DNA of 9,785 nt, taken from assembly GCA_034659855.1 (NCBI GenBank), contig JAYEIA010000162.1, positions 1 to 9,785 on the forward strand. Direction: 5' to 3'. A program made the position numbers and the translations under genes. This stretch comes from JAYEIA01 sp034659855 (GTDB lineage: Bacteria; Bacteroidota; Bacteroidia; Bacteroidales; JAADGE01). Positions 1 to 4,970 of the stretch are shown here, in pieces. A model generated the notes under the pieces. It was not told the origin of the DNA. It ran no database searches and was given only the letters and a program-made list of their open reading frames with translations. Numbering within the stretch: the first letter of the stretch is position 1; every line of letters starts with the position of its first letter.

Positions 1-62
1 CAAGGAATTATGCCGATGAAGAAAATATTCTTGTTGTAAGCGTTCTTAGTTTTCTATGGTAA
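1..62 (+). pseudogene. 3' end of an IS200-like/REP-associated tyrosine transposase (partial at window edge)
   Basis: Only the last 19 codons or so are inside the window, ending in the residues VVSVLSFLW and a TAA at 60-62. The sequence is identical, base for base, to the 3' end of the transposase at 1586-2278, and the identity runs on past the stop codon to position 127. By that identity it belongs to the Y1 transposase (RAYT) family. Whether the missing 5' part is intact cannot be seen, so it may be a working gene or another remnant. Together with the copy at 1586 it brackets the PEGA-FISUMP gene at 353-1201 in direct orientation. Confidence 0.75.
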
Positions 63-127
63 ACAGTAAAATAATATTTCGACGGAGGCAGAGCCATCCG
101 CCGAACTCAGCATAGCCTATAACGAAC
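1..127 (+). repeat. 127-bp perfect direct repeat (copy 1), transposase tail plus REP-like end
   Basis: Bases 1-127 are identical to 2217-2343. The repeat covers the transposase C-terminus, its stop codon and most of the downstream structured REP-like end. The copies diverge abruptly at 128/2344. The left limit is unknown because the window starts inside the repeat. Two such direct copies about 2.2 kb apart could support deletion or amplification of the intervening PEGA-FISUMP gene by homologous recombination. Confidence 0.95.
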
Positions 128-132
128 GCGGG
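73..132 (+). repeat. REP-like structured end of transposase copy 1
   Basis: This GC-rich stretch contains an imperfect hairpin, CGGA-GGC-aga-GCC-a-TCCG, with a bulged A. It matches the right end of the 1461-2348 element exactly as far as base 127. Imperfect bulged hairpins next to a Y1 transposase gene are the usual recognition structures of IS200/IS605 and RAYT systems. Confidence 0.65.
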
Positions 133-290
133 TCTAATTCCTTCTTCATTAAGTTAACTTAAATATTGCATGCAAGTGAACTGACTAACTTACTCTGTAT
201 TTAGTATCACCCGTTTTTTATGAAATAAATAATAAAAGCTGTCGTTAAAAAGTTGTATTAAGGTACTTTAAAAAATAACTTGGTATAATT

Positions 291-321
291 ATTGTAATTT
301 CTTTAATAAGATATAACTTTG
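291..321 (+). promoter_or_regulatory. Bacteroidetes-type promoter for the PEGA-FISUMP gene
   Basis: The -7 box TAACTTTG at 314-321 matches TAnnTTTG, the pattern used by the primary sigma factor of Bacteroidetes. An ATTG at 291-294 lies 19 bp upstream, at the spacing expected for the -33 TTTG box. Transcription would start near 328, leaving a 5' leader of about 25 nt before the ATG at 353. No Shine-Dalgarno sequence is present; the leader is A-rich, as is common in this phylum. Confidence 0.7.
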
Positions 322-352
322 CAAACTCTTAAATGAAACTAAATACAAGAAA

Positions 353-1201
353 ATGAAGCATTTTAAATTATTACTATCAATTACACTTTTATTATTCGGA
401 CTGAGTAGTGTCCGAGGTCAAAGCACTTTAGTCATAAAATCAAATATTTCGGGGGCTGTTGTCAAGCTCGACGGACAAAAAAAGGGAGAAACTCCTTGTA
501 ATATTATGATTGAGCACGGAACGTATAAAGTAACGGCAGTAAAGAAAATAAATGATTATGAGCAATTCTTTTACAGCGGAGAAGTTTCAATCGGCAGAAA
601 AGAAGTCAAAGAAATTACTCTGACTTTGAAAAAAGGCTTAGTTCCCGAGCATGAAAAGAAAACGATGGCCAAAGAAGACACAATTATCGATAAAAGAGAT
701 AATCAAGAATACAGAACAATTGAAATCGGCTCTCAAATTTGGATGGCAGAAAATTTGAATTTTGATACCGGCGACGGAAATTGTTGCTACGACAGTATAA
801 GTGATAATTGTGAGATCTACGGTAGATTATATACTTGGACTGCAGCTCAAAATTCTTGCCCGCAGGGTTGGCATTTACCCAGCGATGATGAGTGGATACA
901 ACTTGAAAAAAGTCTCGGAATGCCAAGTTCAGAAGCAGGAGAAACAGGGTACCGAGGTACAAACCAAGGAAAACAACTCATGAAAGACGGAATAACACAC
1001 TTTAATGTAATTATGGCAGGTACGAAAAGCTTTTATGACGGATCTTTTTCAAACTTAACGGTTAGTACCAATTTCTGGACTTCATCGGCTTTTGATGAAT
1101 CCAATGCGTACAATCGCTATTTCAAAGCCGACAAAATTAAAGTGGGAAGAGGATATGACGATAAAGCAAATTCTTTTTCGGTAAGATGCATTAAAGACTA
1201 A
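353..1201 (+). CDS. Secreted PEGA-domain and FISUMP (Fib_succ_major) domain protein
   Basis: A 282-aa exported protein. Residues 1-22 form a Sec signal peptide: KHFK, then a leucine-rich core ending near VRG. Residues 24-95 resemble a PEGA domain (VVKLDGQKKGETPCN, then a GTYKVTA strand), an envelope-associated beta-rich module. After a short charged linker, residues 112-282 form a FISUMP domain with its usual landmarks: IGSQIWMAENLN, YGRLYTWTAA, CPQGWHLPSDDEW, NFWTSSA and a terminal FSVRCIKD. The molecular function of FISUMP is not established. A surface or periplasmic recognition or scaffolding role is inference. It has its own promoter and a strong terminator, so it is probably monocistronic. 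It is paralogous to the gene at 7836-6961, which has the same domain order. The start at 353 is chosen because it gives a complete signal peptide about 25 nt after the predicted transcription start. Confidence 0.9.
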   Translation: MKHFKLLLSITLLLFGLSSVRGQSTLVIKSNISGAVVKLDGQKKGETPCNIMIEHGTYKVTAVKKINDYEQFFYSGEVSIGRKEVKEITLTLKKGLVPEHEKKTMAKEDTIIDKRDNQEYRTIEIGSQIWMAENLNFDTGDGNCCYDSISDNCEIYGRLYTWTAAQNSCPQGWHLPSDDEWIQLEKSLGMPSSEAGETGYRGTNQGKQLMKDGITHFNVIMAGTKSFYDGSFSNLTVSTNFWTSSAFDESNAYNRYFKADKIKVGRGYDDKANSFSVRCIKD

Positions 1202-1265
1202 AAATATATTTTATACAAAAATATTTGGCCTTGAGTTTTAATAAATAAACTCAAGGCTTTTTTTT
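1180..1265 (+). repeat. 86-bp direct repeat (copy 1): native 3' end and terminator of the FISUMP gene
   Basis: This covers the last 22 bases of the coding sequence, the stop codon region and the whole terminator. It recurs at 2347-2433 with one inserted G and one A-to-G change. The A-to-G change falls in the terminator stem, where it leaves a G:U wobble. The two copies directly flank the transposase element between them. Confidence 0.93.
1228..1265 (+). terminator. Rho-independent terminator of the PEGA-FISUMP gene
   Basis: A perfect 11-bp stem, GCCTTGAGTTT at 1228-1238 with AAACTCAAGGC at 1247-1257, encloses an 8-nt A/T loop and is followed directly by eight T residues. It lies 27 bp after the stop codon. 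A second, slightly changed copy sits at 2396-2434. Confidence 0.92.
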
Positions 1266-1344
1266 GGGTTCTGCCACGAATTTAATAATAACTCGCAATT
1301 TGTTTATATGTAGTTTATACTTTAAATGATTTAATTATTTAATG

Positions 1345-1390
1345 ATGAGTTCAGTTTAAAAAGTTATAAAGTTGAAAGTTTATAAAGTTA
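1345..1390 (+). repeat. Dispersed repeat, left-half copy of the 4751-4909 element
   Basis: This stretch is identical at 45 of 46 positions to 4751-4796. Internally it repeats an AAAGT-TATAAAGTT-like motif. The right end of the element seen at 4871-4910 was not found downstream, so this is either a truncated copy or a diverged one. Confidence 0.8.
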
Positions 1391-1460
1391 AAGTGCTAAA
1401 AATAAGAACTTTAAGTTAATTGAAAAATAATTTATAAAACTCTGATAATTAAGCACAAAA

Positions 1461-1520
1461 CCCCCTTCGCTTTAGGCTGTGCAGCGTTAGGCGGTCGGCT
1501 TTGCCGCCGTCGTAATATTT
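1461..1520 (-). repeat. Left REP-like end of the transposase element
   Basis: This GC-rich stretch lies in A/T-rich surroundings. It carries the hairpin-forming motif CGG-tcGGCtttGCCgCCG and is an imperfect inverted copy of 2289-2348. Confidence 0.7.
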
Positions 1521-1979
1521 TTGAGGGCTTTTGCCCGGTTTCGGCAACAGATTAGAATATAATACGTATTCTTGCTAAAAAAACAATGTCAACCGGATAC
1601 AAAATAAAAGAACCTGAAAGAATTTATTTTCTGACACTACAAATTGTCGGTTGGGTCGATTTGTTTTCACGCAAAATTTACAGAGATATAGTAATTGACA
1701 GTTTAAAATATTGTCAAACCAACAAAGGATTTGAAATTTTTGCTTACGTAATAATGTCAAATCATATACATATTATGTGTAGAAGCAATAACGGAGATTT
1801 AAGCGGAACTATAAGAGACATGAAAAGTTTTACAAGTAGACAATTTTTAGACCTTATAAATTCAAATAAAGAAAGCCGAAAAGAGTGGATGCTTATGGTT
1901 TTTAAGTATCATGCGAAATTTAAAATACGCATTGCAAATGCACGCGAGCGGCGTTACAAACTTCGCTTAACAGTAAAAA

Positions 1980-2025
1980 TCTAAAAATAGTATTGAATTA
2001 TATTTTTATTCCGAGAACGGCAATA
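1980..2025 (+). repeat. 46-bp exact copy of the 3' end of the downstream SpoIIE gene
   Basis: This is identical to 3099-3144, which covers the last 28 bases of the 521-aa phosphatase gene including its stop codon, plus 18 bases beyond. Read on the plus strand, the copied piece supplies the TAA at 1982-1984 that ends the first part of the transposase frame. Confidence 0.93.
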
Positions 2026-2026
2026 C

Positions 2027-2049
2027 CGCACGCGTTGCAAACGCGTGCG
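2027..2049. repeat. Perfect 10-bp-stem hairpin repeat
   Basis: CGCACGCGTT at 2027-2036 and AACGCGTGCG at 2040-2049 form a perfect stem with a GCA loop. GCGAGCGACGTT-like sequence follows. A diverged relative with the same loop and flank lies at 1930-1955. It is very GC-rich against its surroundings, as expected of a small dispersed palindrome. Confidence 0.85.
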
Positions 2050-2288
2050 AGCGACGTTGTTCCAAAAAGGACAGGATTATCAGATTTGGACACATGAGAA
2101 CCATGCAGAGCATATATACAGTCAAAAATTTACAGAACAAAAAATCAATTATACTCACCAAAATCCTGTAAGGGCAGGCATTGTACAGTATCCGGAAGAT
2201 TATTTGTATTCAAGTGCAAGGAATTATGCCGATGAAGAAAATATTCTTGTTGTAAGCGTTCTTAGTTTTCTATGGTAAACAGTAAAAT

Positions 2289-2348
2289 AATATTTCGACG
2301 GAGGCAGAGCCATCCGCCGAACTCAGCATAGCCTATAACGAACAGGGG
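2289..2348 (+). repeat. Right REP-like end of the transposase element
   Basis: It begins 11 bp after the transposase stop codon. It forms CGGA-GGC-aga-GCC-a-TCCG with a bulge and pairs as an inverted repeat with 1461-1520. Its first 55 bases are identical to the copy at 73-127. Its last bases abut the copied FISUMP gene tail. Confidence 0.72.
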
Positions 2349-2433
2349 TAAGATGCATTAAAGACTAAAAATATATTTTATACAAAAAGTATTTGGCCTT
2401 GAGTTTTAATAAATAAACTCAGGGCTTTTTTTT
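2347..2433 (+). repeat. 86-bp repeat (copy 2): stranded FISUMP gene tail and terminator
   Basis: This matches 1180-1265 apart from one inserted G and one substitution. It contains the last codons (the equivalent of RCIKD and the stop) but no upstream FISUMP coding sequence, so it is a gene remnant or a copied fragment. It starts at the exact right edge of the transposase element. Confidence 0.92.
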
Positions 2434-2434
2434 T
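2396..2434 (+). terminator. Second copy of the FISUMP terminator
   Basis: Stem GCCTTGAGTTT (2396-2406) pairs with AAACTCAGGGC (2415-2425), with one G:U pair where copy 1 has A:U, and is followed by nine T residues. It ends 25 bp before the receiver gene start. It would therefore insulate that gene from transcription through the transposase element. Confidence 0.85.
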
Positions 2435-2459
2435 AATAATTTTTTTGTACCTTAACGGC

Positions 2460-2879
2460 ATGAATAAAATAATACTGGTTGAAGACAAAAAAACAATGAG
2501 AGAATTATTTGCTCTCAGTATTCAATATGTAGAAGAATCAGAAATAATTTTTGAAGCTGCCGACGGAGAAGAATTTCTGGATGCACTGGAAAATCCTGAT
2601 ATAGAAATGCCCGACATTGTTTTTATGGATATCATGATGCCGAATATGGACGGTATTACGGCGACAAAGAAGGCACTGGAAAAATATCCTAATCTTACAA
2701 TTATAGGATTGTCAGTCTATAATCACGACAATTATATTGAAAAAATAATGGATGCCGGTGCCAAAGGATATTTGCTGAAATATCATGATAATTACGATCA
2801 ACTCGCCGAATTGTTGAATGCTGAAACACCGTCAAAATATTTTTCAAAAGAAATACCGGATAAGTACAAAAATTCTTAG
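2460..2879 (+). CDS. Stand-alone response-regulator receiver domain protein
   Basis: A 139-aa protein consisting almost only of a CheY-like receiver. The acidic pair is E8-D9, the phosphoacceptor is D57 in FMDIMMPNMDG, the switch residue is S85 in IIGLSVY, and the conserved lysine is K107 in KGYLLK. All key residues are present, so phosphorylation by a histidine kinase is plausible. The style of the sequence, with GAKGYLLK followed by KYFSKEI, resembles the receivers of NarL/FixJ-type regulators. Those continue into a LuxR-type DNA-binding domain, but here the protein ends after that point without one. The ATG at 2460 is preferred over a TTG at 2445 because receiver strand 1 starts directly after it. 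No kinase gene lies nearby. It converges on the SpoIIE phosphatase genes, so a link to that pathway is inference. No clear promoter was seen in the 25 bp after the upstream terminator. Confidence 0.9.
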   Translation: MNKIILVEDKKTMRELFALSIQYVEESEIIFEAADGEEFLDALENPDIEMPDIVFMDIMMPNMDGITATKKALEKYPNLTIIGLSVYNHDNYIEKIMDAGAKGYLLKYHDNYDQLAELLNAETPSKYFSKEIPDKYKNS

Positions 2880-2925
2880 TCTATTATTTTCAATGCAACA
2901 ATACCAAACGCCGGTAGTTACAAAT

Positions 2926-3083
2926 CCTGCACCTGTGTGGTGTTTTCACCACACAGGATTTAGCCGGATACAAACCAAAACAAATTTAATGTTTTTTGAT
3001 TTTGGGCAAAAACAGTTTTGAAAGCAAAATTCCCGGTAAATGAATGAAATTCCTGTCAGGTGAAAACACCTGACAGGTGCAGG
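2926..3083. mobile_element. 158-bp MITE-like element with hairpin ends
   Basis: The ends are inverted repeats starting CCTGCACCTGT. Each end folds on itself into a perfect 11-bp hairpin: 2932-2942 with 2947-2957 (TTTT loop) and 3052-3062 with 3067-3077 (AAAA loop). The two hairpins differ at two base pairs, and both differences are compensated (GT/AC versus CA/TG). There is no coding sequence inside. It lies between the convergent receiver and phosphatase genes, where its hairpins could also serve as transcription stops for both. A related element is at 9179-9382. Confidence 0.82.
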
Positions 3084-3116
3084 GCTTAGCAATATTATTC
3101 TAAAAATAGTATTGAA

Positions 3117-4682
3117 TTATATTTTTATTCCGAGAACGGCAATATCATCAATTTGCTCTTCGAGTCCTTGCCAATCATTCAGAAACGATTCTAATTTTTG
3201 CTTTTGTTCGTTCATTGGCAGTTTATGGTTTTCGAGCAAGATATTTCTAAAGCGTTTTTTAGATATTTTTTTACCGTAATCTTCATTAAATTGGTCAACG
3301 TACCCGTCGGAGAATAAATAGAGAATATCATTTTTTTGCAACTGAATTTCGTGAGATTTAAATGATATTTCTTTCGGATAATTTCCGATAGGATTTCTTG
3401 TTGCCTTGTATATAATCAATTCATTTTCTCGAATGATATATAACGGATTATAGGCTCCGGCGAATGTAACCATGTCAGTATTTGTGTCATGCATACATAA
3501 AGCGATATCCATTCCGTTTTGGCTGTTGCTTCCGAATTCCTTAAAGACAGATTTTATTTGAGATCGCAAGACGGTCAGTACCTCTGCCGCAGTAGTTATT
3601 CCGGATATTCTGAGAATTTCATTTAAGGATTTTATACCCAATACCGACAGAAAACCTCCCGATACCCCATGCCCCGTACAATCGGCTACGGCATAAATAT
3701 TGTATTGCGAAACTTTTTTTACATAATAGAAATCGCCGCTAATTATATCTTTGGGTTTAAATAAAAGAAAATAATCTTTCAATATGGCTTTCATTTTACG
3801 CGGTGAGGCAAGCAATGATTCTTGCATTTTGGCGGCATAGTTTATTCCGTGCAATATTTCTTGATTTACTTCTTTAAGTTTATCATTTTGCTCAGACACT
3901 ACGGCTTTACTATCCTCCAAATGTTCATTAACCGTAAGTATCTCTTCATTTTGTTGTCTGATTTCTTCATTTTGAGCCGCCATTTCATTATGTGCAAATT
4001 GTAGCTTTTTGGCTTTTTTTGAAATATCTACTTTTTGCTGTTTCAATAATTTTTGTTGTCTTGAAATTTTGCTGACCGAAATAATCACAAAAACAGCTTC
4101 TACAAGTAATATAAAAACTATTAAAAATGAAGTGAATTTTAATGTTTCCTTTACGCTATTTTGTCGTTTTTGATTTTCTACGGTATATTGGGCAACGACC
4201 TTATTCATTAGTGGGAGGAATTGACTTTGAGCGATGATTAATTCATTAAGAATTCCAAATTTGTGATACACACTGTCGTTTATGATTTTTCCGGCTTGTT
4301 GTAAAATATTGGAATAAGAGGGTTTTACAGCTTTAAATAAACTGTCAAGTTTTTTACTTTTAGTTACCTTACTGAAGCCTAAGTTTTCGTCTCCGTGTTG
4401 AAGTGCATTATGTGCTTTTTCAAAATCATGAAGATATATCCGCAATGAGTCTTCCAGCGTTTTACGATAGGTTGCATTTTTGTCGAATTTAATTATAGCA
4501 TCAACAGTCTGCGTTATATTCATATCAATTGTTCGTTGTCTTTCGGCAAGTTTTATAATAATACCGTCGTTTTCTTGCTCCGAGATTTTAGTAAAGATAA
4601 TAAAAGAAGAAATAGATAGGAGTACGACTATTACAGCCATAAGAGAAATGGTAACTATATTTAAGACTCTTGTTCTGTTCAT
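3117..4682 (-). CDS. Membrane sensor protein with SpoIIE/RsbU-type PP2C phosphatase domain
   Basis: A 521-aa inner-membrane protein. The first membrane segment is at about residues 9-31 and the second at about 184-205. They enclose a helical extracytoplasmic domain of about 150 residues that carries AERQRTIDMNITQTVDAI. This pattern resembles the RQR-containing first helix of PilJ/NarX-type four-helix sensors. Residues 206-278 are a Q/E/N-rich coiled coil, and no HAMP signature is evident. Residues 290-521 are a SpoIIE-type PP2C serine/threonine phosphatase with metal-binding acidic residues in place: D317 (SGDFYY), D334 (DCTGHG), D459 (FSDGYVDQF) and D512-D513 near the end. In known systems such domains dephosphorylate STAS anti-anti-sigma proteins; the target here is unknown. 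It is a close paralogue of the 4971-6923 product but lacks the PAS domain. A repeat element in the 288-bp gap separates it from that gene. Its last bases are duplicated at 1980-2025. Confidence 0.92.
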   Translation of the reverse strand: MNRTRVLNIVTISLMAVIVVLLSISSFIIFTKISEQENDGIIIKLAERQRTIDMNITQTVDAIIKFDKNATYRKTLEDSLRIYLHDFEKAHNALQHGDENLGFSKVTKSKKLDSLFKAVKPSYSNILQQAGKIINDSVYHKFGILNELIIAQSQFLPLMNKVVAQYTVENQKRQNSVKETLKFTSFLIVFILLVEAVFVIISVSKISRQQKLLKQQKVDISKKAKKLQFAHNEMAAQNEEIRQQNEEILTVNEHLEDSKAVVSEQNDKLKEVNQEILHGINYAAKMQESLLASPRKMKAILKDYFLLFKPKDIISGDFYYVKKVSQYNIYAVADCTGHGVSGGFLSVLGIKSLNEILRISGITTAAEVLTVLRSQIKSVFKEFGSNSQNGMDIALCMHDTNTDMVTFAGAYNPLYIIRENELIIYKATRNPIGNYPKEISFKSHEIQLQKNDILYLFSDGYVDQFNEDYGKKISKKRFRNILLENHKLPMNEQKQKLESFLNDWQGLEEQIDDIAVLGIKI

Positions 4683-4750
4683 TTTGAGATTCTAAATTGG
4701 TGTTAAAAGTACAAAAAGTATTCCGGTTTTTATGATTATTTCTTATATCT

Positions 4751-4910
4751 ATGAGTTCAGTCTAAAAAGTTATAAAGTTGAAAGTTTATAAAGTTATCAT
4801 GTTGAAAATAAGGGTTTTAATTCAAATTCGTACTTTTGCTTAAGTTTTTGATTATAAGCGACATACACTTTTGACTTTACAAACTTTATACTTTTTATAC
4901 TCGGCTCATG
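4751..4910. mobile_element. About 160-bp MITE-like repeat between the two phosphatase genes
   Basis: The left end, ATGAGttcAGT with TAAAAAGT and TATAAAGTT following (4751-4790), reappears inverted at 4871-4910 with scattered mismatches and a one-base gap. This gives imperfect terminal inverted repeats of about 38 bp. The left half also occurs at 1345-1390. No coding sequence is present inside. If the two phosphatase genes were once in one operon, this insertion has pushed them 288 bp apart. Confidence 0.65.
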
Positions 4911-4970
4911 AAAGGAATAAACAAACCATCATAAAAGAAAATTTAGCCCTAATCCAAAAGCAACAACCCC

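Larger units (their letters stand above)
1266..1585. other. Intergenic region with repeat fragments, no gene
   Basis: No coding sequence is supported here. It is A/T-rich up to about 1455. A 46-bp stretch at 1345-1390 matches 4751-4796 with a single difference, and weaker similarity continues to about 1420. From 1461 to 1520 there is an abrupt GC-rich stretch that is the left end of the transposase element. Bases 1521-1585 lead to the transposase start and contain two small stems, GGGC-ttttG-CCC and CCG-gttt-CGG. Confidence 0.8.
1922..2062 (+). repeat. About 140-bp composite insertion inside the transposase gene
   Basis: Transposase-like coding stops at about 1921 and resumes at about 2060. 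The intervening DNA has three parts. First is a hairpin repeat with a GCATT-gca-AATGC core and GCGAGCG beside it (1930-1960). Second is a 46-bp exact copy of the phosphatase gene end (1980-2025). Third is a second, stronger hairpin repeat with the same TTGCAAA and GCGAGCG landmarks (2027-2059). The outer parts look like two diverged members of one small repeat family. The exact insertion borders are estimated from where the protein similarity breaks. Confidence 0.75.
1586..2278 (+). pseudogene. REP-associated tyrosine (Y1/IS200-like) transposase, interrupted
   Basis: The first part (1586-1984) reads 132 codons with the HUH metal-binding motif H60-I-H62 in SNHIHIM. The second part resumes near 2060 with YQIWTHENHAEHIY and carries the catalytic tyrosine in NYTHQNPVRAGIV (codon 2150-2152). 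Both parts belong to one protein of the Y1_Tnp/RAYT family, which cuts and joins single-stranded DNA through a 5'-phosphotyrosine link. They are separated by about 140 bp (roughly 1922-2062) that does not fit the family and brings a TAA at 1982. The parts are in the same frame, so only the stop and foreign codons separate the HUH motif from the tyrosine. A functional enzyme is unlikely unless the stop is read through. The 3' end is identical to the copy at the left window edge. Confidence 0.85.
1461..2348 (+). mobile_element. IS200-like/RAYT transposase element with inverted REP-like ends
   Basis: The element spans a Y1-type transposase reading frame plus two GC-rich ends. The reverse complement of 1461-1520 aligns with 2289-2348 at about 78% identity by hand count (46 of 59 positions). 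Shared blocks include CGACGG, AGCC, CCGCC, AGCCTA and CGAA. Each end can fold into a bulged imperfect hairpin. RAYT genes flanked by inverted REP sequences are a known arrangement. The transposase frame is interrupted (see the pseudogene entry), so this copy is probably inactive unless acted on in trans. The element is flanked by 86-bp direct copies of the FISUMP gene tail. Confidence 0.75.

Noticed and set aside
684..983. Overlapping reading frames in the first FISUMP gene
   Set aside because: They are alternative-frame shadows of a well-supported domain protein.
353..1201. A diversity-generating retroelement acting on the FISUMP gene
   Set aside because: No reverse transcriptase, no template repeat with A-specific differences and no accessory gene were seen in the window. 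The only exact repeat at the gene's 3' end is the tail plus terminator at 2347, which differs at one A-to-G site in the terminator, not in a variable region.
1180..2433. The repeated gene tails as a pure assembly error
   Set aside because: It cannot be excluded without reads. However, the FISUMP tail copies carry real differences (one indel and one G:U-preserving change), which a simple assembly duplication would not produce. Kept as a finding with that caveat.
2818..3021. Plus-strand reading frame overlapping the receiver gene end
   Set aside because: It starts inside the receiver gene in another frame and runs through the MITE-like element. It has no protein-like features and does not encode an HTH.
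2926..3083. Small structured RNA gene
   Set aside because: The hairpins are the inverted ends of a repeat with a relative at 9179-9382, and no promoter is visible. A mobile palindrome explains them better, although terminator function is possible.
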